Under the pieces are notes generated by a model, which saw only the letters and a program-made list of their open reading frames with translations, was not told the DNA's origin and searched no databases. This document shows, one piece after another, positions 42,439 to 52,760 of a stretch of 64,000 nt of DNA (positions are counted from its first letter, which is position 1; every line of letters begins with the position of its first letter). Origin of the DNA: Bettongia penicillata ogilbyi. Its lineage: Eukaryota; Chordata; Mammalia; Diprotodontia; Potoroidae. A program made the translations under genes and the position numbers. The DNA lies in contig JAJHZJ010000414.1 in NCBI GenBank assembly GCA_023548195.1, forward strand, positions 186,001 through 250,000. Direction: 5' to 3'.

Positions 42439-42662
42439 CATTAGTGTCTGATGGTTCATTAGTGTCTGACTCTTGGTAACCTCATTTGAAGTTTTCTTGG
42501 CAAACATACTAGAGTGATTTTCCGTTTCCTTCTCCAGATCATTTTACAAATGAGAAAACTGAGGCACACTGGTTTAAGTGATTTGTCCAGAGTCACACAA
42601 CTAGTGTCTTAGGTCAAGTTTGACACAGGCCTCAGATCCACTGTGTCATCTAACTGCTCCCA
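42439..42662 (-). mobile_element. MAR1/WALLSI-type SINE
   Basis: A short repeated start ('ggttcattagtgtctga' twice, 42,436-42,469), then 'tttcttggcaaacatactag', 'ttttacaaatgagaaaactg' and 'gagtcacacaactagtgtct'. Complete and antisense. Confidence 0.85.
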
Positions 42663-43300
42663 GAGCAGCTCCCAGAGGGCTAAAAAAATAACAAGATAAG
42701 TAAGGACATGGTAGCAGAACTATCTTCAACAAGTTCATCATTAGATTTTGATTAACTGTTCATCTGAGATTAATAAAAGAACTTGCAGGGTTACCTACTG
42801 GACAGTAGTTTGGTTAATTCAGTTATAGCATTTACCACCTAAGAACCCACAAAGCAGAAACATGAGAATGTGACATTCTTACCATTACATCTTGGGACCA
42901 TCTTAGGTCTTGACCTTTTCATGCATATTCTCCAGGATGTTCTCAGATGTTCTGTGTGCTTTTTCCATTTCATCCCTGAGGTGTCAGTATCTCTTCTCCC
43001 ATCCTTGGGAATAAGTCTCTCTCCTCTTTTCCCAGGTTCACTCTTCCGTCTGTGGTAATAAGCATCTCCCCTCACACAACCTCTCCTTTCCTTAAGCCTC
43101 CTGTTACCTCCTCAAGCAACCCCACTATTTATTTCCTTTTCATTGGAGCTTCTTCATCAGGGGGGATGATGGGGTTGGACCCATGCTTTAGGAATATCAT
43201 TTTGTCAGCTGATTCACATACAGATTGGAGAGGGGGTAAATGATGCAGGGAGACCAATTAGGTTGCCTCCTAATCCCAGTCTAGGGCCCAAACTTGACTG
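42663..43300. other. No recognised feature
   Basis: No repeat or gene recognised. Overlapping short frames at 42,839-43,075 on both strands carry no motif. 43,230-43,290 precedes the tandem array. Confidence 0.45.
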
Positions 43301-43303
43301 GTG

Positions 43304-44135
43304 GCTATGTGAGTAGAGAAGAGATATGGGGAGGGATGTGGTGGAAGGAGAGTGGAAAACATATGGCAACTGATATACATATTTTATATATATTACATAT
43401 ATTAGACATGTACATTTCATGTACTACATATATGTGTGTACAAACATACATACATATATACATACATGAGTATATATATAAATATGAGCAAAGAAGATAT
43501 TATAGGGAGGGATGTGGTGGAAGGAGAATTGAAAGGACTTGGCAACTGATATACATGTTTGTGTATATTACATATATTAGATTTGTATGTAATATACATT
43601 ACATATTACATACATTACAAATTACATATTTTACATGTAATACATAAATGTGTATATATACTATATATACATGCACAAGTATGTGTGTGTGAATATGTAT
43701 GAGTAAAGAAGAGATTATAGAGAGGGATGTGGCAGAAGAGGAATTAAAAAAACATAGCAACTGATATATATATTTATATCACATGTATTAGACACATTTT
43801 TAAATATATATTTTACATGTATGCATATATGTATATAAACTACATATAGTCTATGTGTATATAAAATATACACCTTTACATATAATACATATATGTCTAT
43901 ATACACATATACACATACACAAGTATGTGTGAATATGTATGAGTAGAGAAGAGATTATGGAGAGGGATGTGGTAGAAGGAGAACTGAAAGGACATGGCAA
44001 CTGATATATATATATATTATATATATATCAGATATTCACATTATAAATAATACATATGTGTGCATGTGAGAGTGTGTATATATATATATACATACATATG
44101 TATGTATCTATATGTGTATATATGTATATGAAGCT
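43304..44135. repeat. Tandem array of four ~176-240 bp units
   Basis: The block 'agggatgtgg' occurs at 43,332, 43,508, 43,723 and 43,963, each time after 'agagaagagat'-like text and before 'ggcaactgatata'. Unit lengths of 176, 215 and 240 bp differ because each unit ends in a TA/TACA-rich microsatellite of variable length. The conserved part is about 70 bp. This is a locally expanded minisatellite, and apparent short peptides in it are artefacts. Confidence 0.92.
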
Positions 44136-44149
44136 ACTTAAGGGAAGGA

Positions 44150-44510
44150 TCAGTCAGTCAACCAGCCAACATTTATTTAAAGGCTATTGGGTACCTGGTG
44201 CACTGTGTATACATAGACAAGAGTGACATAATGCCTACCCTTAAAAAGCTCATAGGCTATTTAGGGAGGACAGTATATACATATATAACTACTGTGCAAA
44301 GTAGAAATAAGGCGATGGGGGAAGGTACTACCAAGTAACGGTAATGAGAAAAGACTTCAAGCAGAAGGTGATGTTTCAGTTGCATTTTGAAGGAAATTAA
44401 GAATTCTAAGTGAAGGAGATGACATCTCTTACCATGCATTTTTGACATTTGGTGCAAAGACATGGAAGTGGAAGATGGAATATGAGGAAAAGTCAGAAGT
44501 TCCTCTTTTT
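44150..44510 (-). mobile_element. L2/L3-like LINE, 3' part
   Basis: 'aaccagccaacatttattta', 'cctggtgcactgtgtataca', then minus-strand translation FKMQLKHHLLLEVF, the same ORF2 segment as at 2,940-3,010. Degraded. Confidence 0.75.
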
Positions 44511-44768
44511 GGCACAACCTTCGTTTGACTGAACCACAGTGTGAGCAGAAGGGAGTGATGTGTATCTTGTCAGGAAAGGGGACTGTCAGGATATACAGTA
44601 GGTGTTCTGTAAATGTTTATTGATATGTCTATTTGATCATAAGCTACCTTAGTTTGATCATAAACTACTCAAAGTCAGGGGCAAAGTCTTTATCTGGTCT
44701 ATCACTAAACTGAGGTACTTCTTGGGAATTGCCTAGTTTAGGGATTTTGGAGCATTAGTTAAGTTTCC
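44511..44768. other. L2-type traces, otherwise unassigned
   Basis: 'atacagtaggtgttctgtaa' near 44,595 is an L2/MIR-like tail. Nothing else is clear. Confidence 0.4.
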
Positions 44769-44769
44769 A

Positions 44770-44960
44770 GTCATAGTGGGTAGAATGTAGGCTAGGAGGC
44801 AAGAAGACCTGAAAATCTATCTTGCCACAAAGACTTGGTAACTGAGTGACCTTGATCAAGTCCCTTAACTCCCCTTGGCCTCAGTTCTTCATTTGTCCAA
44901 TGAAGGGGTTGGCTTAGATGACCTCACAGGCTCCTTCTAGCTCTAAATCTGACATGTCAA
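44770..44960 (+). mobile_element. MIR-type SINE
   Basis: 'gaggcaagaagacctgaaaa', 'gtgaccttgatcaagtccct', 'ggcttagatgacctcacagg' and 'ttctagctctaaatctgaca' form a complete plus-strand element. Confidence 0.8.
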
Positions 44961-45009
44961 CAAATTGAGTACATAATAAATATAATAATGATATCTGATA
45001 TTTATGAGA

Positions 45010-45235
45010 GGCACTATGACAGTGAAGAGCTGGTCTTTTAGTCCAGAAGGCCCGGGTTTAAGCCCTGCATCTGGCACACACTGGTCCTCCTACTCCAGGC
45101 AAATCTCTTAACTTCTTGGTGCTCTGTGAAGCTCTCTAATCGCTCTAGGTTACAGGATAGTAGTTGGCCTGCATTAGGAGAGTTTTCCTATTAGGACTTC
45201 CCTGAACCAGTGAAATCACAGGCCCCATCCAAAAT
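45010..45235 (+). mobile_element. MIR-type SINE, long-tail form
   Basis: 'ccagaaggcccgggtttaag', 'ccaggcaaatctcttaactt' and the tail ending 'ccagtgaaatcacaggcccc'. The same tail occurs at 1-92 and 54,100-54,200. Confidence 0.65.
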
Positions 45236-46820
45236 TAAACAAAACAAACAAATGAAAAAACACCTGGACAAGAAGTGGCCCCACCACGGAATTGTCCAGC
45301 TGGTTGACGGTTATTTGTTCAGCACCAATACCATACCCACTGAGGAAGGTTTGTGCCAGCTGTTCCTGAGGAGAATAAAGGACACTGAGGCCCACAGGCC
45401 TACAGGAGTTGTGAGTTTTCCAGGATACATGTGATCTTCATACATACTCCTCACTGTCATAATTCTTTAAAATCTGTGTCCATTTTCCCCCATGGATACG
45501 TGGTGCATGGGTGGACCCAGTGTACACCCGAGGTTTATGGGGGAAACATTGTGTAATCATTATTCTTGTTTTACAGAAATAAACTTTTCCATTAAGAGTT
45601 AACTGATTTGATTGGCTAATTTGTTCATGGGAAGCAAACCAGCAGAGACTCATGAGCTAAAGTGGCAGGAGTATAGCCTCACCCACAGCTGTTAACCCTG
45701 AGAGAGTTAGTTGTAGCAGCCATCTGTCCCTCTGGGGAAGCCTGCTCTTGTGCTGTGTGTGTGAGTTGGATAAGCAAACCAACCCCAGAGAAAGAACCTG
45801 GAGTGAAGGGATAACCCTTTCCCACATCATCCTCCATCAAAAAATGCCCTAAAATTCCACCTTTACAAATTTAAAATTTTTTTGATGTTTTTAATGCAAA
45901 TACTCATGGCAAAGTTAACTCTTCCAGGAAAGCCACTTTTTGAATATTAGTGGAAATTAGTTTAAATGGGCATTCCTAACTAGTGGAATCAGTTACCCTG
46001 AAAGAATGCAATTGCTTTAGGGGTTTAGGGGAGCTAAGGGGGAAGTGAGGGTAATTTTGGAGCAACAACACATTGTCCAGCCTGGGCAGGATACTACAGT
46101 TGGTATAGATGGGAAGTCAGAGGGCTTTGGGTGACTTGGTATAGAGAGAGGAGGCAAGAGCCATCAAAGATCACCTATGTGAGTTTTTTCTAAAACTATG
46201 TTTGATCCTGATGATGGTCTTTTGTGGGGTGGTAGGAAAGAACACAGAATTTCCAGGTTTTAGGCCAGAGCTAGAAGAATAAGTATATACCATGTGGTTT
46301 AGCTTGAGGAATGCTAGGAAAACTCATCTCTGAGTCCTACCCCCTTGAAAAAGATCTGCTAAGATTCCATCGTTAGAGATGCATTTCTTTGGGATCTCCT
46401 GTAGGTATCAATTGTCCTTTTCAATGACACGCCTTCTTGAGTTATCCCAGGTTGAACTTAAATCCATGAGAGAGGAAAGAAGCCCTAATTGCACTGAATA
46501 CTACCTACCTTTTTGGGAGACAAATTCAGAGTTAGTTTCACTCAACTTGTTGCCAAGGTTCAACGTCACTCTCCATTTCATCTTCCCTTGATTTATGTGT
46601 TCCAGACCTAACAGAACTGCACCTGAGCATAGGAATCGCACAAAGCATAGGTTCATAAATTCTTCAGTGAAGACTCACTGTCTAGCTTCATGGAGCTTAG
46701 TTCAATCTAAGGATTTTTACCTACCTTTTCACAGGCTCTGTACTAACTAGCTCACTCACCCCACACATGCCTCCATCCATTTCCCAATGACTGCCTTTCC
46801 TCACTCAAAGTTGAAGGCTC
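45236..46820. other. Unassigned, possible LTR remnant near 45,560
   Basis: 'tttacagaaataaacttttc' at 45,571-45,590 contains an AATAAA signal and precedes 'taactgatttgattggctaa'. That could be an LTR end, but no partner copy is present. 45,900-46,820 holds nothing I can name. A 70-codon plus-strand frame at 46,379 has no motif. Confidence 0.35.
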
Positions 46821-46824
46821 CGTC

Positions 46825-46945
46825 ATAGCAACAAACATTTATTCAATGAATTCAACAGTTATTAAGGACCTACTATGTGTCTTTATTGATCATTGCAGAT
46901 ATAAACTTTTTTTTTAAATTACGAAGACTTGGCCCTCAAGTGTCT
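46825..46945 (-). mobile_element. L2/L3-like LINE tail fragment
   Basis: 'caacaaacatttattcaatg', 'aggacctactatgtgtcttt' and 'cttggccctcaagtgtctac', antisense. Confidence 0.6.
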
Positions 46946-47638
46946 ACTAGGGAGGAAGAAATGTACTCAAATGAGGCATATGAGATAGATTTTGGGTCAG
47001 ACCTAATTCAGACCACTGTCATGAATAAATTTAACAGCTTATTAATAGTGACCCATATTGTTCTTAGAAAAGCAGGTCAGACTGGCATCCTCAGTAAAGC
47101 CAGCACCCCAATGAGAAGGAAAGAAGGAGTCTAGGTAGTACTGGAATATTACAATAGGCTATGCTAAGAAAAGTGGGCTGGTATTCAGGTGAAACTAATT
47201 GTGTCTCTCTCTTACAATTATGGAATGTTAATTGTTTCATGGGACTCATCTGCTTCTCTTAGTCTTTGCCAGGAGATCGGTACTACCAGAGTTGTTGTAC
47301 CCTTAGAGGAGATCAAATCTCCCCTAACTGCACAAGTATAGGCAAGGACAGAACCATATCTTTTGAGGGATGGTGCAAGGTTAACCCGGCTGAGGTCTAC
47401 AGACAATAAGCAGATGTCCCAAGGGCTAAAGGTATGAGCGATAACAACTTTCCTTTTTAATTATGCTTTTAGACTTGTTTTTGTTGATTAACTCAGATGG
47501 GAAACTACATTCCTGAGTAAGGTGAGTTCAGGCAGATACTAACTCAGTTACAAAAATCAGTACAGCAAAAAATCAATTACACTGCAAAATTAATACAGTA
47601 GAAATCAGAGGCAATATTAATTCTGATGTTTTCATACT
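46946..47638. other. No recognised feature
   Basis: About 0.7 kb with no recognised repeat. Possibly a decayed LTR-type repeat, but this cannot be supported. Confidence 0.4.
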
Positions 47639-47639
47639 A

Positions 47640-48245
47640 ATCAGGTTGATCTGGCTGCCACAAGTGTCTCTACACTCCAGGTCATTCTCCAGCCACCAAA
47701 ATGATTTTTCTCAGGTTCCAACATGTTACTCAAACTACACCGGCTCCTCCAAGATCAAATATAAAATCCTCTGGTGTTCAAAGCTCTTTATAACCTACCT
47801 CACCAATACCTTTCCAGCTTTCTCACCCTTCCTCCCCCGATAGTTATTCTTTGATACAGTGACAATAACCTTCTTACTATTGCACAAACAACTCATCTCC
47901 CAATGCCAGGCATTTTCAGTGGCTGTCCCTTATGCCTGAAAGGTTCTCCCTCCTCATCTCCACCTCCAGATTTCTCAAATCCCAGCTAAGAGGCTGCCTT
48001 CTACAGGAATCCTTTTCCAGCCCCTCTTAATTCTAGTACTTTTACCCTGTTTATTATTTCATATTTATCCAGTATATAGTTTGTTGGAACACACTTGTTT
48101 GCTCCTTGTCTTCCCCGGCTCCCCCATACATGGTAATTTCTCTGAGAGTTGCTCCTTGTCTTTTGCCTTTCTTTGTATCCCTAGCACTTAGCACAGTGCC
48201 TAACATGCAGTAGGTGCTTCAAAAATGCTTTGCTTATTGATTGAT
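47640..48245 (+). mobile_element. L2/L3-like LINE, end of ORF2 and 3' UTR
   Basis: 'aagatcaaatataaaatcct', 'ccaggcattttcagtggctg', 'tcccagctaagaggctgcct', 'tctacaggaatcct', 'cttagcacagtgcctaacat' and 'cagtaggtgcttcaaaaatg'. It is in canonical order and little rearranged. It is the best plus-strand example of this LINE end in the window. Confidence 0.8.
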
Positions 48246-48793
48246 TCAAGTGGTTCAGACTCAGGAATGTAATGAAATTAGATACTAGATCATCTAACAC
48301 TTAACAAAAAGAAGCTTACTGAGCAGTATCATGGAAAGGATGCTCAGTAGCACTGGTTCAGGTAGGCACAACCGTCCCTTGTCTCCTCACATCTAGTGAG
48401 TAGGGTATGATGGATAAGAAGGGTGAGTTGATTCCTACAGCTGTGGGATATGTGTCAAGTATGAGGGGAATTGACTGTTTTTATGGTCTAGTTTACCCAG
48501 AAGTTCCAGCAACAGTTCCAACCATGGACCAGTCAAGCCTCTGGTAGTTTCTCTGCTTTTAGGGAAAAACTAACCCAATTCATGAGACATGACACGAGGA
48601 AATTGGGCAGTCACTGGAATCCCCTAGGCCACTCAAGTCTCAGGGACAGTTGTCTTGCCTTTTAGGGAGAAACTAGTCTAGCCTAAGTGGCAGGGACGCT
48701 AGTAGGTATTGGTCTACCACAAGGTAGAAAAATGTCAGAGGCAAAGAAAAGGTCCAGACAAAGTGCTCTAAGAAAATTTCAAAAAGAAAGCAG
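48246..48793. other. Unassigned, weak internal duplication
   Basis: 'tctgcttttagggaaaaact' near 48,554 and 'tgccttttagggagaaacta' near 48,656 suggest a diverged tandem duplication about 100 bp apart. The source is unknown. Confidence 0.4.
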
Positions 48794-48796
48794 GAT

Positions 48797-48975
48797 TGTT
48801 CAATGGAAAGTGTACTCAATTAACAGTCAGAAGAACAGAATTCAAATCCTGTCTCAGATACTGTGAGTTGAGACAAGTCAGTTAATTTCTTTGGGATTTA
48901 GTTTCCTCATATGTTGTAAAATAAAGGAATTAGACAAAATACCTTTTAAGGTTTTTTCTAGCTCTACAGTGACTA
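48797..48975 (+). mobile_element. MIR-type SINE
   Basis: 'aacagaattcaaatcctgtc', 'gatttagtttcctcatatgt' and 'ggttttttctagctctacag' in order. Confidence 0.75.
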
Positions 48976-49059
48976 GCAAATTAACTGGAACAGAGTAAGA
49001 TAATTAAATTTATTGACATAATTAACTAGAACATTTTATATTTTTAAAATTTTTTTTAA

Positions 49060-50120
49060 TGTTTAATATATTCCTTTGTGTCAGTTCCTTATTTTATACA
49101 ATTTGGCATTGAATGTACATGATTTTGATACATATTCTTTAATGCTTCCCCATGAGACCACATTTTATCACATTAGATATTAAGTGCATTTTTTCTAAGC
49201 GCTTCATTTTCCCAAGTCTACCTTCTATTATATCCCATAGGTTTTCTATGGGGTTTTAATAATGTGAGTTCCCAGGCCACTGAAGCACTTTTATCTACAT
49301 CTTTTCTATACAGTTCTTCCCTTAATTTTTTCTTATTCTGACCTAACAAACACCAAATAAACCAAACATTTCTTGGATATATTTCTTAATCTTTTGTGCT
49401 ATGGTACAAGCTCGTGATGTGGCATTTCATCTCCTTTTGGGAATTTCTGTAGTTCTGATGTAGTTCTGCCTTTTAGTAATGTCAATATATTTATCCTAGT
49501 TCATCATCTTTAGTATCCATAGGACTTCTAGGCCCAATGGAAGTTAAAAAAAATCACCCAAATATTGGGGTGGGGTATGTGTTTGGATGTTTTAATAGTC
49601 TGAAAAGTCTCAAATCTTACAGGTTCACTCATACATCTTCTAATAACAATGTTAGTATAGCCTTGAACAAAAAAAGTAAGTTTTATTAATAAATGTGACC
49701 TTTTCCCCATTTTTAGTACTCCAGTTTGGATTTGTCTTGCTTGTAGCAAGCATTTTTTCTTTACAGCAATGGTTGGTAGTTGGATTTTTTTTAAAACTGG
49801 CCCTCTTACTTTTCCTCTAACTTCAAGAATCCTATGCCACATTATAGAAGAATCATTGACAATCCCTGCATCCATCAAGTCCCTTGGAGGACCATTGTTT
49901 TCTGGAGACTATATAGACTTTTTTTTGCAAATAATGGTTTATCAATTTTGCTATAATTTTTCATTTTTGACTACACTTTCCTTTGCTTCTGTGAAACTGA
50001 TCCTGATCTTATGGACTCAATCGGTGAAACACTTCCCCACACCAACAGCCACTGCAATATCTCTAATAGTCATTGAAATGTGCTCTTTAAGAGCTAGAAC
50101 TGAAAAACTACAAAATGAAA
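49060..50120 (-). mobile_element. Tc1-like DNA transposon fossil
   Basis: The minus strand keeps, in the correct order, the landmarks of a Tc1-like transposase over about 1.05 kb (see the pseudogene entry). Terminal inverted repeats were not found by eye. Flanking TA dinucleotides are too common to set the ends. Size and order suggest a nearly full-length element. Confidence 0.85.
49070..50100 (-). pseudogene. Tc1-like transposase pseudogene (DD34E type)
   Basis: Read on the minus strand. Near 50,095-50,030 a helix-turn-helix segment ALKEHISMTIRDIAVAVGV (DNA binding, typical of the N-terminal paired-like domain). Near 49,760-49,530 an open stretch of 116 codons containing TFFVQGYTN, the region of the first catalytic aspartate, which is altered here. 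Near 49,400-49,350 'AQKIKKYIQE'. Near 49,285-49,200 LQWPGNS, a stop, then NPIENLWDIIEGRL, which holds the catalytic glutamate (PIE). Several frameshifts and stops make it non-functional. The blocks and their spacing match Tc1 rather than mariner or pogo/Tigger proteins. Confidence 0.88.
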
Positions 50121-50775
50121 AATAAGAGAAATCAAATGACAGAGAATTCATTTGTGTTCCTAGAGCCAAGGTCAGACATTTTAATTTAGACTACTGTTGA
50201 TAAATTACATACATATGACCATCATTGTCATCCAACAAAACTATATAAATATTATTGGTTGTTCTAAGTAATTTGCTGATCTATGGGCCTCTGGAGTTTG
50301 TCTTCAGATTGCTTTCAGCTAGGAGAATCAAGGGGAGGTCTCGTAGAGAAGGTGGCACCTGAACTGACTTTATAGCAATTCAATAGATGGCACGAATTTC
50401 AGGTCTGTGGGACTTCTTGTAAAAGGAACTCCATGTCAAAAGTAAAAGTGATGGGGACTTAGTTTTGTTAAAATCCCGTAGTCTGATCTCTTTATTGTCC
50501 AGCCACTCAGTGTTTCTCTTTGAAAAATGCTTCATGAACTCATCTCCTCTGAAAATCTTTTCCTAATTGAGTCCACGTGATTATGGAGCTAAAGGAAGAA
50601 AGAAGCACATGTATCTCCCAACCCTCAAGGATCAGCAGTAAAATTTGCCATCATTCTGTTCTCCCTAACTCATCTGTATAAGTTCTGGGATTGGGATAGG
50701 AATAGGGATTGGTACTGGACCTGTGATTTCATTGATAAGGGGAGCTCCCAGATAAGAAAACTAGAGAGTTTCCTA
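50121..50775. other. Mostly unassigned, L2-like trace
   Basis: 50,335-50,430 ('gaaggtggcacctgaactga') looks like an antisense L2/L3 piece. The rest is unassigned. Confidence 0.4.
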
Positions 50776-50777
50776 TA

Positions 50778-50835
50778 GGATAAACGATCCACCTAAGGTC
50801 ACACAGCCAGAATGTGTCAGAGGTAGGGGCCAGAA
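50778..50835 (-). mobile_element. MIR-type SINE fragment
   Basis: 'cacctaaggtcacacagcca' and 'gtgtcagaggtaggggccag', antisense. Confidence 0.6.
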
Positions 50836-50914
50836 TATATTATGAGCAAGGCAGAATGATAGTAGAGAGTGAGCTGGACTTGAGTATAGGAAGAAAGACA
50901 TGGATTCAAGTTCT

Positions 50915-51649
50915 ACTTTTTTTCATTGTTTAATGTTTTTATTTATTACTCAGTATTACATTATGCCATTCAATCAGAAATGTACTATTTCAAATTTCCT
51001 GAGTAAAGGCATATGAATTACACTGCTGAACAATCTATAAATCACAGGCAATACATGTGAACTACTACCTGTGACTTTAGAGATCACCTTTTCTCTTATT
51101 TCCATAAATATGAGCATAATTTAAAAAAAAATTTGTTGCAAACAAAATTCTGTCATAATCACCAAATAATTCTCTAGTATATAAAGCCATCATAAAATTA
51201 ATTTTAAAAGGTTACATTTTAAAATGGAAAGATAAAATAGTTAAGTCCTTTACAATAAAGGTAATAAAACTATTAAATTTTTGAGAAAAATCTGATCTAC
51301 AAACTGATGATTTTTAAGATATCATAATCTGTTTTCACTCTTTATGTTACTAATAACATAATAGCATCGTATTTGCTTCTTTTAGAAAACCTCATTCAAT
51401 ATCCCGAGAAAAGTATTTATTTCATTCGCTTCATTGTAAGAATGATGTGCATTAAGCAAAGAACAGAGCTCAAGATAAGCTTCTTTTCACCTGAGGGATT
51501 TAAGTACCTGGGCTCCAATAAACATGTTACCGATGATCTCAGCAAGTGCTATGACGTTAATCCCTCAAGTGAGCTTTAAAGCACATCTTCCGATTTTTAT
51601 TTATTTGCTGTGCATACATGAATCACAATTTCTCTGTCTCTTACTATGG
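50915..51649 (-). pseudogene. Polyadenylated retrocopy of an unidentified mRNA
   Basis: The left end is a T-run at 50,916-50,922. On the minus strand this is an A-tail about 15-20 bases after 'taataaataaaaac', a poly(A) signal. The AT-rich body up to about 51,380 reads as a 3' UTR. From about 51,565 to 51,382 the minus strand carries ALAEIIGNMFIGAQVLKSLR, one stop, then KEAYLELCSLLNAHHSYNEA and more before a stop codon. A short 'agttct' repeats at both borders (50,909-50,914, 51,650-51,655). The parent gene is not recognised. It could also be a fragment of an unknown LINE. Confidence 0.5.
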
Positions 51650-51723
51650 AGTTCTGTTTCTAGCTCTGTGACCCTGAGCTAGTCATATAATAACCCCTCA
51701 GCAAACCTCTCAGTGCTGTATAC

Positions 51724-51790
51724 CAGTGCTTCTTACACTGTTTAAGAAGCGCTGATGGGGTCAAGAGTGGAAAAAGTTTAAGAAGCCCTG
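51724..51790. mobile_element. 67-bp hAT-like MITE remnant
   Basis: Ends 'cagtgcttcttacac' and 'gtttaagaagccctg' are inverted copies with few mismatches. It lies inside the split MIR-type SINE. The target duplication is not preserved. Confidence 0.55.
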
Positions 51791-52079
51791 CTCGACAGCT
51801 AACTCACTAAGACTTAACAGTTGTAGAGAAAGTGCTGACATGCATTGGGAAGGGAGCTCCCTACACCACTGAAATCATTGGTTCAGTTTTCCATCCCAAA
51901 GTAGATATGAGAAAGTTGTGGAGACTCCCCACTATGAACAGGGATAAATGGGAACATTATTTTTCACTTTTTCAACTTCAACGAATACCATTTTGATGTT
52001 AGTGACCCCAAATGAAGACTACAGATGTCTTTTAAATAAATAAACCATTTTATGTCATGAACTAATGTGTCCTATGTGC

Positions 52080-52260
52080 AAAGAGCCCTGGTGAGGAATG
52101 GGTACTTGGTTTTTGTTTTACTGCTTACCAGGTATGTGACCTTAGGAAAGTCACTTTTTTTCTCTGAGTTTTAGTATAGTTTCTTCTTCAATAAAATGGA
52201 CAGGTTAGATTAGATGGCCTCTTTGGTCCCTTCCTATTTATCTGATTTTGTAACTATTTG
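52080..52260 (+). mobile_element. MIR-type SINE
   Basis: 'ctgcttaccaggtatgtgac', 'gtttcttcttcaataaaatg' and 'gattagatggcctctttggt'. Confidence 0.75.
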
Positions 52261-52319
52261 TCAGAATTGGCAAAAATTTACTTAGGTGCTCATTGTCGGA
52301 CAGTTGACCATGATATGCT

Positions 52320-52500
52320 TATAACAATGACATACACATTTCCTCCTGTCTGACCTGTTTCTTTCATCAGACTGAGTGTGCCCTTTTAGGGATTGCGTAT
52401 TCCTTCTCAGACTGGGAGCTTCCTGAGGACAGTCTTTGTTTTTGCTTCTTGTGCCATTCATTCTAAGGTACAGCATAAATCTGTGTCCCATTCATCAGGA
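52320..52500 (+). mobile_element. L2-like LINE 3' end, degraded
   Basis: 'agactgggagcttcctgagg', 'acagtctttgtttttgcttc', then 'aaggtacagcataaat'. Confidence 0.5.
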
Positions 52501-52512
52501 CTTTTGATGATC

Positions 52513-52750
52513 TGTTTTGTTGAATAATTATTCAGTCGTGTCTGACTCTGTGACTCCATTTGGGGTTTTCTTGACATAGATATTGGAGCTTTTCCATTTC
52601 CTTTACCAGCTCATTTTACAGATGAGGAAACTCAGGCAAACAGAGTTAAGTGACTTACTCAGGGTCCCACAGTGTCTGAGGCCATATTTGAACTCATGTC
52701 CGCCTGACTCCAGGCCCAGTGCATCTATCTACTGCATCATCTAGCTGCCC
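52513..52750 (-). mobile_element. MAR1/WALLSI-type SINE with perfect TSD
   Basis: Flanked by an exact 10-bp repeat, 'tttgatgatc', at 52,503-52,512 and 52,751-52,760. The body runs from 'tgttttgttgaataattatt' to 'tctactgcatcatctagctg', antisense and complete. Confidence 0.92.
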
Positions 52751-52760
52751 TTTGATGATC

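Larger units (their letters stand above)
50838..51900 (+). mobile_element. MIR-type SINE split twice
   Basis: SINE pieces: 50,838-50,914 ('catggattcaagttct'), 51,650-51,723 ('tagctctgtgaccctgagct') and 51,791-51,900 (tail ending 'actgaaatcattggttcag'). The two gaps are filled by a retrocopy and a tiny hAT element, each listed separately. Confidence 0.75.

Noticed and set aside
43294..43906. Tyr/Ile/His-rich open frames on both strands
   Set aside because: They arise from the TA/TACA tandem array and have no independent support.
43304..44135. CRISPR-like array
   Set aside because: Units are 176-240 bp, spacers are microsatellite DNA and the host is a mammal. It is a minisatellite.
49528..49878. 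Functional 116-residue protein
   Set aside because: It is the middle of a broken Tc1-like transposase, with the aspartate of the first catalytic motif altered and frameshifts on both sides.
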